Below, piece by piece: positions 17,515 through 27,186 of a DNA stretch of 64,000 nt; the first letter of the stretch is position 1, and each line of letters begins with the position of its first letter. The notes beneath the pieces are model-generated. The model was not told where the DNA came from. It saw only the letters and a program-made list of their open reading frames with translations, and did no database searches. The DNA comes from Desulfobacterales bacterium (lineage in GTDB: Bacteria > Desulfobacterota > Desulfobacteria > Desulfobacterales > JAHEIW01), in assembly GCA_020348305.1 (NCBI GenBank), contig CP070746.1, positions 3,713,675 to 3,777,674 of the forward strand, given 5' to 3'. A program made the position numbers and the translations under genes.

Positions 17515-18645
17515 ATGGGACCACTTCAAGGAGTGAAAATCATCGAGGTTGGGGGCATCGGGCCGGGTCCATTTTGTGCCATGATGCTTTCGGATATGGG
17601 AGCTGAAGTCATCCGAATCGAACGAAAGGGACAGGCTGCATTAACCCAGCCTAAATTTGATGTGATGATGCGAAACAGACGCTCGATGGAAATCGATCTC
17701 AGAAAACCTGAAGGCGTTGCTGCTGTATTAAAAATGGTTGAACAGGTGGATGCCCTGCAGGAAGGCTTTCGGCCGAGCGTGATGGAAAAATTGGGATTGG
17801 GGCCGGATGTATGTCTGCAGCGCAACCCACGGCTTGTTTATGGCAGGATGACCGGTTGGGGGCAGGAGGGACCGCTTGCCAAAGTAGCCGGTCATGATAT
17901 CAACTACATTTCATTATCGGGTGCGTTGCATACCTTTTGTCGCAAGGGTCAAAAGCCGGTGGCTCCATTGAACATGGTGGGGGATTTTGGCGGCGGGGGG
18001 ATGCTACTGGCATTCGGTATAGTCTGCGCTCTTTATGAAGCCCAGAAATCCGGTCAAGGCCAGGTGGTGGATGCGGCCATGGTGGATGGCTCTGCCGCCT
18101 TGATGGCCATGATATACGGTCTGCGAGCGTCAGGATTTTGGAAAGACGAGCGTGGGGCCAACCTTTTGGATAGCGGTGCGCACTTTTACGATACCTATGA
18201 AACAGCGGACGGTAAATATATATCTGTTGGGTCTCTTGAGCCTCAATTTTATGAGCTTTTGCTAAAACATACAGGAGTCGACGATCCGGATTTTAAAAAC
18301 CAGTTGGATCCCAAAAAATGGCCGGAGTTTAAAGAAAAAAATACAGAAATTTTTAAAACAAAAACCCGGGATCAGTGGTGTGAGATCATGGAAGGTACCG
18401 ATGTATGCTTTGCGCCGGTTTTATCTCTTGATGAAGCTCCTGAACATCCACATAATAAGGTGAGAAATACATTCATCGAAATAGAGGGAGTTCGTCAGCC
18501 GGCACCGGCGCCACGCTTTTCACGAACCGCTCCCGAAATAAAAAATCCACCGCCAACCCCCGGAGAGAATACGGAACAAGTTTTATCAGACTTTGGATTT
18601 CACACAGAGGAGATTGAAGCACTAAAGAAAGTAGAGGCGATATAA
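17515..18645 (+). CDS. CaiB/BaiF family CoA transferase, alpha-methylacyl-CoA racemase-like
   Basis: 376 residues, family III CoA-transferase fold. Residues expected for alpha-methylacyl-CoA racemase are present: His in GHDINYISLSGAL (near 128), Asp in NMVGDFGGGGM (near 157) and Glu in YETADGKYISVGSLEPQFYEL. The combination favours racemase over CoA transfer. It would invert the (R)-2-methylacyl-CoA epimer so beta-oxidation can proceed, which is a strong hint that the island handles 2-methyl-branched acids. Starts 46 bp after the MBL gene, with TTAGGAGC upstream. Confidence 0.85.
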   Translation: MGPLQGVKIIEVGGIGPGPFCAMMLSDMGAEVIRIERKGQAALTQPKFDVMMRNRRSMEIDLRKPEGVAAVLKMVEQVDALQEGFRPSVMEKLGLGPDVCLQRNPRLVYGRMTGWGQEGPLAKVAGHDINYISLSGALHTFCRKGQKPVAPLNMVGDFGGGGMLLAFGIVCALYEAQKSGQGQVVDAAMVDGSAALMAMIYGLRASGFWKDERGANLLDSGAHFYDTYETADGKYISVGSLEPQFYELLLKHTGVDDPDFKNQLDPKKWPEFKEKNTEIFKTKTRDQWCEIMEGTDVCFAPVLSLDEAPEHPHNKVRNTFIEIEGVRQPAPAPRFSRTAPEIKNPPPTPGENTEQVLSDFGFHTEEIEALKKVEAI

Positions 18646-18726
18646 ACAAAGCGATTCATGATATGACAAAATGCTCCTTTTGGAACTCAGATTAAATATC
18701 AGTATCTATTAATAACTTTTTTATCA

Positions 18727-18966
18727 TCAAATATTCAACCGATCCCATTCTTTCCTGAGTTTATCAAAGTCGGGCAGGTCATTTCTGTGTTTCCAGATGC
18801 CTGCAACTTTATCTAAAATGTCTTCACGTCTGCTATTGCTAAACTTGGTGATGAAATCGTCAACTGCTTCGCGGATAAGTTCGCTTTGTTTCTTAGCGGT
18901 TTGGGATGAAAGCGATTTTAACGCAGCCATTTCCTCTTCTGTAAGATAAATTTGAGTTCTTATCAT
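18727..18966 (-). CDS. Ribbon-helix-helix (CopG-like) DNA-binding protein, probable orphan antitoxin
   Basis: 79 residues from the ATG at 18966, preceded by GGGGGC (the frame extends to 19005). The opening IRTQIYLTEEEMAALKSLS...SELIREAVDDFI is a textbook MetJ/Arc ribbon-helix-helix. The tail (KVAGIWKHRNDLPDFDKLRKEWDR) resembles antitoxin C-terminal toxin-binding segments of VapB/RelB type. No toxin ORF follows on the minus strand before the racemase gene, so it is either orphaned or acts as a stand-alone regulator. Confidence 0.7.
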   Translation of the reverse strand: MIRTQIYLTEEEMAALKSLSSQTAKKQSELIREAVDDFITKFSNSRREDILDKVAGIWKHRNDLPDFDKLRKEWDRLNI

Positions 18967-19500
18967 ACTTAAGCCCCCAATGTATACATTAGGCAAATAC
19001 CTCACTCAGCAGGTGTCAAACCAAATATAATATCTAATAATTTTTTTCTAACAAATAAGGAACTCTGACTGTTATTTCGCTGGGGCTCATGCCATTGATG
19101 AAATGGGTCACCGGCTTTAAGAAACCAGTGGCCATAAAAGCGGCACCGACTGCGGCAGCGATATATCGGTCCCCATCCCATTACCACCGGAAGCATCAAA
19201 GCGAGCGAGGGCAATCCCTATTTGCAACGGAGAAAGCCTTCAGAAATGTTGGTCTAAGTCGATTTACACATATTAGTTCTCATGGTTTTCAAATCCTTGC
19301 GAAACATAACCTGTCCAACATATTTTTTTAAATGATAAAAAAGATAGAACATTCGCAACAACATTAAAGGGATGTGTGATCTGGATTGGCGCAAATTGTC
19401 GTTTTTGAATTTGAAGGTTGATTAAACAATTGGTTTATTAGTATAAGAAATACAATTTACTTCTATTTATTTTACTTCTAGAAAGGGGGATGATTCAGGC
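18967..19500. other. Stretch with possible gene debris, then promoter region of the ligase
   Basis: On the minus strand, 19180-19034 encodes about 48 residues with protein-like composition (AAAVGAAFMATGFLKPV) between two stops and without start or ribosome site. An adjoining frame reads LSPLQIGIALARFDASG. This could be a frameshifted remnant, but no family is recognised. From about 19320 the sequence becomes AT-rich and leads to an AAAGGGGGATG ribosome region before 19501. Confidence 0.3.
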
Positions 19501-21207
19501 ATGTATGTAGAAAAATTTTGGAAAAATAATTGGGATGCGGGCATAGATGATCTTAAGCCCGAAGAGTATGAGACTACTTATGTTGAAATGATTGAACAGT
19601 CATTTAAAGAGGTGCCGGAAAAAACAGCGCTGGCTTATTTAGGAGTAGATATTGCTTTTAGCGAACTGGATAAATATGCCAATCAGTTTGCCAACATGTT
19701 GAGAGAAAGCGGTTTTGAAAAAGCAGACATTGTAGGAATTAATTTACCGAACATACCGGAATATGTCATCACCGTTATCGGCGCGTTGCGAGCCGGCTGT
19801 ATTATTTCCGGCGTATCTCCACTGCTTTCCGCCGAACAGATCAAGTATCAATTAAACGATTTGGGCAGCACCGGAAAAAAAGTTGCGTTAGTCACCCTTG
19901 ATGCGATATTCGCCGGACATATTGTCAAGACCGCTTCCGACATTCCTCAACTAAAACTTGTTGTAACCACCAGTGTGGCCGGTTTTTTACCGAAAATCAA
20001 ACAGGTGCTGGGAAAACTTCTTAAAAAAATTCCATCCGGCAAGGTAACCCCCTTAGCAGGAAAAACCATTTTAGACTATCACAAAGATGTTCTAAAAAAT
20101 TTCGCTACTGAGCCAGAGAAAGTTGATTTAACACCTGATGATTTGGGATGGATTCAATATACCGGCGGAACCACAGGTGCTCCCAAGGGCGCTATGTTGA
20201 GCCATAGAAATGCGGCCCATAATATTCTAAGCGTTACTAAATGGCTCGGATGGGAATGGGGAAAGGGTGTTTTATTATCTGCATTCCCGATGTTCCACAT
20301 TGCCGGACTTGCGGTTTGTGAGGGCGCTATTTATTTTGGATGGACCCAGGTATTGATTCCCAACCCGCGCGACACCGATCACATCTGCAGCGAAATGGCC
20401 AAATACAAGCCAACTAACCTGGCCAACGTTCCTTCTTTATACCAGATGCTGATGGCCAATCCAAAATTCAAAGAATTGGATCATTCTGGATTAGGCACTT
20501 GCATTTCCGCTGCGGCACCGTTTCCCGCAGAATCCCAGCAGGAATTTGAAAGCATTATCGGAGAGGGGAAATTGTTAGAGCTGTATGGAATGACGGAAAC
20601 ATCTCCTGTCTCTACCATGAACCCCTCAAAGGGCAAGAAAAAATTGGGAAGCGTCGGGATGCCATTTTTAAATGTTGACTGTAAGATGGTGGATCCGGGT
20701 ACCGGTGAAGAGGTGCCGTTAGGCGAAGCCGGAGAAATCTGCGTAAAAGGGCCGCCGGTTATGCAAGGCTATTTCAACAAGCCGCAAGAAACTAAAAATG
20801 CCATTGATCAAGACGGATATATGCATACGGGTGACGTGGGTATTATGGATGAAGACGGATATATACGGATTGTAGATCGGACAAAGGACATGATTATTGT
20901 GGGCGGGTTTAAAGTGTTTTCCAGCAAAGTAGAAGATATCGTATCCAAGCATCCGGCTGTTGGTATGATGGCTCTGATCGGTGTGGATAACCCGGAGCGA
21001 CCCGGCTCCGAGCTGGTAAAAGCGTATGTGCAGATAGACCCTGAGTACATCTTTGATGGTAATCAAGAAGCTTTAAAAGAAGATATTATTAAATTTGCCA
21101 AAGACAAATGCGCGCCCTATGAAGTTCCGAAACTTATCGAATTTTTAGAGGAGATGCCGCTTACGGCGGTTGGAAAAATCGATAAAAAAGTTTTACGTGT
21201 TGAATAA
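19501..21207 (+). CDS. AMP-dependent acyl-CoA ligase (medium/long chain)
   Basis: 568 residues, ANL superfamily. N-terminal MYVEKFWKNNWDAGIDDLKP is typical of a proteobacterial long-chain-fatty-acid-CoA ligase group. P-loop YTGGTTGAPKGAM near residue 222, YGMTETSP, DGYMHTGDVGIMDEDGYI, and the C-terminal GKIDKK with the catalytic Lys are intact. It acts in the cytosol, forming acyl-CoA with AMP and PPi. It stands alone with its own upstream region, 850 bp after the racemase, and is the second AMP-forming ligase of the island. Confidence 0.88.
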   Translation: MYVEKFWKNNWDAGIDDLKPEEYETTYVEMIEQSFKEVPEKTALAYLGVDIAFSELDKYANQFANMLRESGFEKADIVGINLPNIPEYVITVIGALRAGCIISGVSPLLSAEQIKYQLNDLGSTGKKVALVTLDAIFAGHIVKTASDIPQLKLVVTTSVAGFLPKIKQVLGKLLKKIPSGKVTPLAGKTILDYHKDVLKNFATEPEKVDLTPDDLGWIQYTGGTTGAPKGAMLSHRNAAHNILSVTKWLGWEWGKGVLLSAFPMFHIAGLAVCEGAIYFGWTQVLIPNPRDTDHICSEMAKYKPTNLANVPSLYQMLMANPKFKELDHSGLGTCISAAAPFPAESQQEFESIIGEGKLLELYGMTETSPVSTMNPSKGKKKLGSVGMPFLNVDCKMVDPGTGEEVPLGEAGEICVKGPPVMQGYFNKPQETKNAIDQDGYMHTGDVGIMDEDGYIRIVDRTKDMIIVGGFKVFSSKVEDIVSKHPAVGMMALIGVDNPERPGSELVKAYVQIDPEYIFDGNQEALKEDIIKFAKDKCAPYEVPKLIEFLEEMPLTAVGKIDKKVLRVE

Positions 21208-21282
21208 GGCATTTCTAATTCTTCTATAAGTTGTTACAATCACCAATGCATAATTAAGAGTTAATGAAATAGCGGAGCTTGT

Positions 21283-24200
21283 ATGACGCGATATCTGAAA
21301 TTTATGGTTCTGATCGCCCTGGTTACGCTTTTGGATTCTTCTATACCTTCTGCCTTTGACGTTTCAACCTTCAATAACAGCAGCCAGCCGCTGAAGATTC
21401 TGCGAATAACTCCTTCCGGTGCGGATGTACCGCCGGGCCGGCAGATCGTTTTTCAATTCAATCGCCCGGTGGTGCCGGTTGGGCGCATGCAACGGGATGC
21501 ATCTGAAATCCCAATTACGATAACACCAGACGTGAAATGCCAGTGGCGTTGGCTCAACACCAGTGCCCTGGCATGTCAATTGGGTGAAAAAGAGGCCCTG
21601 GCGCCAGCTACCCGTTATGAGATTGTGATCGAGCCCGGCATTAAAACCGAAGATAATACGACTATAACTGAAACCTTGCAGCACAGCTTTATCACCGAGC
21701 GCCCGAAAGTTCGCCACGCTTGGTTTAAAACGTGGAAATCTCCCGGCGTGCCCTATATTCGCATGACATTTAATCAACCTGTCTCGCAAACGTCGGTGCA
21801 AGACCATGTTTTCATAATGGCTTATGGCGAAAAAACCCAACGAATCCCCCTGCGGGTGGAACCCGATCCGAATGATAAAAAAACGCCCTTTATTTTACCG
21901 CTTCCGGGAGAAAAGCTTTTTCTCATCACGGGTTCTCATGACCCGTCAAAACAGACAGGCGAAAAAAAAGAGAAAGCAGACAAAACCCAGGGAGTTGAAG
22001 CCCGACGCGTGTGGCTGGTGTCACCGGAAAATGAGCTTGCGTTAGATTTAAAAGCGGAGGTGAAGATCGAGCCGGGATTGGTTTCTTTCCTTGGGCTGCA
22101 AAAAGGTGCCGAAAACCGCGTTCTGGTCGCGTTTCATACCTTTCCTGAATTTGCCTTCGAAGGGGTTGAATGCACCGACAATAATGACAAAAAGATTTTT
22201 ATCGATTCGGAGAGCGAGCCACCCATGCAATCCAAATGCAATCCGCTTCAAAGCATTGCACTGGTTTTTTCCGCGCCGGTGATTGAAGAAGAAGTGAGAG
22301 ATCATGTAACGATTACTCCTGACCTTGCCGGCGGAAGAACAGATTATAATCCTTGGGCGAATCGCCGGGGATATTCTCGACTGCGCGCGCCCCATCACCA
22401 GGGGCGTAATTACCGCGTCTGGCTACCTGAAGTGTTGAAGGCCTATCAGGTCTACACAGTCCAGAGCGATCCAGCCGACTTTCGGGATGAATTCGGGCGC
22501 ACCCTTTCTGTCCCCGTTGAAATGCAGTTTGCCACGGATCATCGAAAACCCGACTTTACATTGACCCACCATAGAGCAGTGCTTGAGAAGGCCGTCGATA
22601 CGGAGATGCCGCTGGTGGTGACCAACCTGAATAAGGTGACGATTACCTATGATCGTCTTGCTGCAGAAGGCAAACAGCAGACTCAAAAAAAAGAAATTCG
22701 GATAGAAAAAAGCGAGGATGTGGCCTACAGAATTCCTTTGCAGGTCCGTGACATGCTCGACGGTCAATCCGGCGTGATACAAGGTACGATCGATTCGAGC
22801 CCCTTTGTGTCCAAACATCACTGGGAACGCTGGTTCTTTGCCCAAGTAACGCCGTTTCATGTGCATGCAAAGGTGGGGCATTTTAACACGCTGGTTTGGG
22901 TGACCGATTTTGTATCCGGCAAACCCGTGGCCGATGCCAAAGTAATGATTTATAAAGACACTTATGCCGCTTTATCGCAGCAACCCAAGGTACTTGCCCG
23001 GGCAATTACAGACGCCGCAGGCATCGCCGTATTGACCGGGACCAAGGAAATCGACCCGCAATTACAATTCATTCGTGCCCATCAAATGACAGATCCCCGC
23101 CTATTTGTCCGTGTTGAAAAGGCAGCCGACCTAGCGCTGGTTCCTTTGGATTACCAGTTTCAAATTGATACCTATCAGGCCTCACGCTATTCGGTTTCCC
23201 CCTCTATGCGTCGACGCTATGGTCATATTCACACCTGGGGCACAACGGCGCAAGGTGTATACAAAGCCGGAGATTTGATCCAATATAAGCTTTATGTCAG
23301 GGATCAGAATAATGAAACCCTAGTGTCGGCGCCGAAGGAGGGCTACCGACTCAAGGTCATCGATCCTATGGGTAAAACCTTGCATGAGGTCAAAGATATC
23401 GTTTTATCGGGATTCGGCGCGCATGACGGTGAATTTAGCGTACCAAAAACCGGCGCCGTCGGCTGGTATCGGTTCCAACTTTCTGCAAGGTTTTCCCAGT
23501 GGACGTGGGAGCCTATGCGGGTTTTGGTCAGCGACTTCACCCCGGCGCCTTTCCGGGTGACCACCGAATTGAACGGTCAACGGTTTCAACCGGGCGATGA
23601 AATGGAAGTTTCCACCCAGGCCAGTCTCCATGCCGGTGGCCCTTATGCGGATGCGTCCGCCCGGGTTGCCGTTACATTAGCGCGCAGAAGTTTTCAATCG
23701 GATGCGCCGGTGGCCAGAGGATTTCGGTTTGACACCTATGTTCCGGGAAGCCAGCCCAAACAAACGATCCATCAAGCCGAGTCAACGCTCGACAATAAAG
23801 GTCATCTGGAAACCGGCTTCACCATCTCAGAGAGCCAAATTATTTACGGAAATCTGGTTGTCGAAAGTGCGGTGCGGGATGATCGCGGAAAATATATCTC
23901 CAGTCGTGCAACTGCTGAGTATGCAAGCCGGGATCGTCTTGTCGGCCTTCGCAGCACCGAATGGGTTCTGCACGAAGACACGCCCGCAACAGTGGATGTG
24001 CTGGTGGTCGACCGTCAGGGCCAGCCGGTGGCCGGCACCCCTATTAAAGTTAACGTTGAGCGCAGAGAAACAAAAGCTGCCCGGGTAAAAGGTGCCGGCA
24101 ATGCGTATTTGACTCAATATACGCATCAATGGGTGCAAATCTCCGATTGTGAAATCGTTTCGGCCATCGAGGCCGTGATGTGTCAATTTATACCTCAAGA

Positions 24201-27159
24201 TCCCGGATCCTATCGAATTACGGCCAGCATTCAAGATACCCAAGGCCGCGCCCACAGCAGTCAACTCCATCAATGGGTAGTCGGCAAGGGTAGGGTGATT
24301 TGGCATGAAACTGCGGACAATAGTTTGGAAATCATTGCCGAAAAACCAAATTATCGGGTTGGCGAAACCGCGCGTTATTTGGTAAAAAATCCCTTTCCCG
24401 GAGCCCGGGCGCTGATCACCATCGAACGATACGGTGTATTGAAAAACTGGGTGCAAATCCTTGATACCAGCACGTCCATGATCGAATTTGAGGTGCACAA
24501 AGATTATCTGCCGGGCTATTTTTTGTCTGTGATTATAATGTCTCCCAGGGTCAAAAAACCACTGGATGAAAACCAGGTGGATTTGGGCAAGCCGGCCTTC
24601 CGCATCGGTTATGTCAAGGTGCCTGTAATAGATCCTTACAAAGAGATAGATGTCAAGGTTGCGCCTGGCAATGATACCTATAAGCCCCGCGATCGGGTGA
24701 AGGTGCATTTGCAGGCAACCCCCCGCCGTGCAACCAATCATGAACCGTTGGAGCTGGCGGTAGCTGTCCTGGATGAAGCGGTCCTCGATCTGCTTGCTCA
24801 AGGTAAAAATTATTATGATCCGTATAAAGGATTTTACACCATTGATGGCCTTGATTTGGAGAACTTCAGCTTGCTTCTGCGGCTGGTAGGTCGGCAGAAG
24901 TTCGAAAAAAAAGGTGCCAATCCGGGCGGTGGGGGTGGTCCGGATATTGACTTGCGCTCTGTGTTTAAGTTTGTCAGCTATTGGAATCCTTCCATCACCC
25001 CCGATGATCAGGGTAAGGCCACCATTGAATTTGAAGCACCAGACAACTTGACCGGCTGGCGGGTACTGGCCCTGGCGGTTACTCCCGGTGATCGCATGGG
25101 GCTGGGAGACGGCACATTTAAGGTTAATCGACCCACCGAGATTCGTCCGGTGATGCCCAATCAGGTAACCGAGGGTGACAGCTTCCAGGCCGGCTTCAGC
25201 ATCATGAATCGCACGCCTGAGCGCCGTGAGCTGACGGTAACCGCAACAGCAGAAGGAGTGATTGAAACCGAACCCGGACAGACTGTGCAAGAGATAATCC
25301 GAACAGTGACGGCCGAATCTTACAAACGCACCACCGTCTGGCTCCCTTTGAAAACCACAAATGACGGTCAAATAAAATTTTACGCCCGCGGCGGTGATGA
25401 TTTGGACCGGGACGGTGTTGTTCACACCCTGCTTGTTCATAAGCGCTATCGCCTGGAGACGGCTGCCACCTATGGTACCACGGTATCCGATTCGGTGACC
25501 GAACGGATTCATTTTCCTCAAAACATTCGAACCGACGTGGGACGGGTAAGTGTGGTGTTGGCTCCATCCGTCATCGGCAATCTTGAAGGCGCTTTTCGAT
25601 ACATCCGCAATTATTCCTATATTTGTTGGGAGCAGGTTCTCACCAAAGGGGTGATGGCATCCCACTACCAAAATCTCAAGCATTACATTTCCGATGATTT
25701 TAAATGGCATGGCAGTGAAAGCTTACCGCAAGGCATGCTGGATCGAGCGGCCGCCTTTCAGGCGCCCAATGGCGGTATGGCCTATTATATACCCGAGGAT
25801 CGCTATGTAAGCCCCTACCTGAGTGCGTATACCGCTCTGGTCTTTAACTGGTTGCGGGACAGCGGATACGAAATACCCTCGGTTGTGGAAAATAAACTGC
25901 ACAGCTATTTACTCACATTGTTGCGACGCAATGTAGTGCCGGATTTCTATTCCAAGGGGATGGCTTCCACGGTACGCGCGGTAGCTCTGGCGGCGCTGGT
26001 CAAGCATGCAAAGATCAATCTTTCTGATTTGCAGCGCTACCATCCGCACGTGCCCGAAATGAGCCTTTTTGGCAAGGCGCATTTTTTGACGGCGGCCTTA
26101 GGCGTGTCGGGTTCGGAAACCATGCAAACCGAAGTCTGTAATCTGATTTTGGCGCATGCCAATCAAGCCGGCGGAAAATTTGTATTCAGTGAAATCATTG
26201 ACGACAGCTACACGCGGATTCTTTCCTCGGCCTTAAGGACAAACGGCGCTATTCTAAGTGCGTTGATCGCATTTGGTGAAACATCCGAAGGACAACCGCT
26301 GGTTGGTGATATTCCATTTAAATTAGTGCGTTATATTACTCAAACCCGCAAAAACCGCGATCATTGGGAAAACACCCAGGAGAACATGTTTTGTACGAAT
26401 GCTTTGATCGACTACAGCCGTGTATACGAAAAGGACAAACCGAATATGTCCTTACACGCTCGACTCGATAATAAGGGAATCGGCAAAACCCGTTTCGTAG
26501 ACGTACGGGATGATCCGGTGGAATTTCAGCGACCGATTGAGGCCGATGATCCGGGCCGCAAATCAATCTTAACTTTGCAACGCGTAGGTCAGGGACGCAT
26601 TTACTACGGCGCGCGGTTATTCTATGCGCCTGAGAGCCTGAAGACAGATCCCATTAACGCCGGCGTTGAAATTAACAGGGAATACAGCGTGGAACGTGAC
26701 GGTCAATGGGTGCTGTTGCAAAGCCCTATGGGATTAAGAAGGGGAGATTTGGTGCGGGTGGAGCTTTTTGTGTCTGTGCCCACCGCCAGAAATTTTGTTG
26801 TGGTCAATGATCCGGTTCCCGGCGGTCTGGAACCGGTCAATCGTGACTTGGCAACGACTTCCACCGTAGATGCGGATAAGGGTGAATTCCAACATGCAGG
26901 TGGCTCCTGGTGGTTTCGTTACAGTGATTGGTCCTCCTATGGTGTTTCCCGCTGGAGTTTCTATCACCAGGAATTGCGCAATGACTCGGTGCGCTTTTAT
27001 TCCGAATATCTACCTGGCGGTAATTATCATCTGTCGTATACGGCCCAGGCCATCGCTCCGGGTAAGTTCATCGTCATGCCGGTTCACGCTGAGGAGATGT
27101 ACGATCCGGATATTTATGGAAAAGGGGTAGCGGCGGCATTGTTGGTCAATAGAGAGTAA
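21283..27159 (+). CDS. Bacterial alpha-2-macroglobulin family protein
   Basis: 1958 residues, exported (hydrophobic segment residues 5-20, no lipobox). Macroglobulin-like beta domains occupy most of the N-terminal two thirds. The A2M domain signature FKFVSYWNPSITPDDQGKATIEFEAPDNLTGWRVLALAVTPGDR is at about residues 1230-1270 (shortened pieces: SYWNPSI, PDNLTGWR). The thioester motif CWEQ is at residues 1448-1451 and is followed by the helical thioester domain. A GGGGG linker precedes the A2M domain. Bacterial A2M traps attacking proteases in the periplasm, and is classically encoded with PBP1C, which follows 27 bp later. Confidence 0.93.
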   Translation: MTRYLKFMVLIALVTLLDSSIPSAFDVSTFNNSSQPLKILRITPSGADVPPGRQIVFQFNRPVVPVGRMQRDASEIPITITPDVKCQWRWLNTSALACQLGEKEALAPATRYEIVIEPGIKTEDNTTITETLQHSFITERPKVRHAWFKTWKSPGVPYIRMTFNQPVSQTSVQDHVFIMAYGEKTQRIPLRVEPDPNDKKTPFILPLPGEKLFLITGSHDPSKQTGEKKEKADKTQGVEARRVWLVSPENELALDLKAEVKIEPGLVSFLGLQKGAENRVLVAFHTFPEFAFEGVECTDNNDKKIFIDSESEPPMQSKCNPLQSIALVFSAPVIEEEVRDHVTITPDLAGGRTDYNPWANRRGYSRLRAPHHQGRNYRVWLPEVLKAYQVYTVQSDPADFRDEFGRTLSVPVEMQFATDHRKPDFTLTHHRAVLEKAVDTEMPLVVTNLNKVTITYDRLAAEGKQQTQKKEIRIEKSEDVAYRIPLQVRDMLDGQSGVIQGTIDSSPFVSKHHWERWFFAQVTPFHVHAKVGHFNTLVWVTDFVSGKPVADAKVMIYKDTYAALSQQPKVLARAITDAAGIAVLTGTKEIDPQLQFIRAHQMTDPRLFVRVEKAADLALVPLDYQFQIDTYQASRYSVSPSMRRRYGHIHTWGTTAQGVYKAGDLIQYKLYVRDQNNETLVSAPKEGYRLKVIDPMGKTLHEVKDIVLSGFGAHDGEFSVPKTGAVGWYRFQLSARFSQWTWEPMRVLVSDFTPAPFRVTTELNGQRFQPGDEMEVSTQASLHAGGPYADASARVAVTLARRSFQSDAPVARGFRFDTYVPGSQPKQTIHQAESTLDNKGHLETGFTISESQIIYGNLVVESAVRDDRGKYISSRATAEYASRDRLVGLRSTEWVLHEDTPATVDVLVVDRQGQPVAGTPIKVNVERRETKAARVKGAGNAYLTQYTHQWVQISDCEIVSAIEAVMCQFIPQDPGSYRITASIQDTQGRAHSSQLHQWVVGKGRVIWHETADNSLEIIAEKPNYRVGETARYLVKNPFPGARALITIERYGVLKNWVQILDTSTSMIEFEVHKDYLPGYFLSVIIMSPRVKKPLDENQVDLGKPAFRIGYVKVPVIDPYKEIDVKVAPGNDTYKPRDRVKVHLQATPRRATNHEPLELAVAVLDEAVLDLLAQGKNYYDPYKGFYTIDGLDLENFSLLLRLVGRQKFEKKGANPGGGGGPDIDLRSVFKFVSYWNPSITPDDQGKATIEFEAPDNLTGWRVLALAVTPGDRMGLGDGTFKVNRPTEIRPVMPNQVTEGDSFQAGFSIMNRTPERRELTVTATAEGVIETEPGQTVQEIIRTVTAESYKRTTVWLPLKTTNDGQIKFYARGGDDLDRDGVVHTLLVHKRYRLETAATYGTTVSDSVTERIHFPQNIRTDVGRVSVVLAPSVIGNLEGAFRYIRNYSYICWEQVLTKGVMASHYQNLKHYISDDFKWHGSESLPQGMLDRAAAFQAPNGGMAYYIPEDRYVSPYLSAYTALVFNWLRDSGYEIPSVVENKLHSYLLTLLRRNVVPDFYSKGMASTVRAVALAALVKHAKINLSDLQRYHPHVPEMSLFGKAHFLTAALGVSGSETMQTEVCNLILAHANQAGGKFVFSEIIDDSYTRILSSALRTNGAILSALIAFGETSEGQPLVGDIPFKLVRYITQTRKNRDHWENTQENMFCTNALIDYSRVYEKDKPNMSLHARLDNKGIGKTRFVDVRDDPVEFQRPIEADDPGRKSILTLQRVGQGRIYYGARLFYAPESLKTDPINAGVEINREYSVERDGQWVLLQSPMGLRRGDLVRVELFVSVPTARNFVVVNDPVPGGLEPVNRDLATTSTVDADKGEFQHAGGSWWFRYSDWSSYGVSRWSFYHQELRNDSVRFYSEYLPGGNYHLSYTAQAIAPGKFIVMPVHAEEMYDPDIYGKGVAAALLVNRE

Positions 27160-27186
27160 AATTTACCTCCAACGAATAACTCCACC

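Noticed and set aside
19034-19180. Toxin gene partner of the CopG-like antitoxin
   Set aside because: It lies upstream of the antitoxin, lacks a start and ribosome site, and matches no toxin family.
23827-25710. 627-codon minus-strand ORF
   Set aside because: Entirely antisense to the well-supported alpha-2-macroglobulin gene; its translation has no domain.
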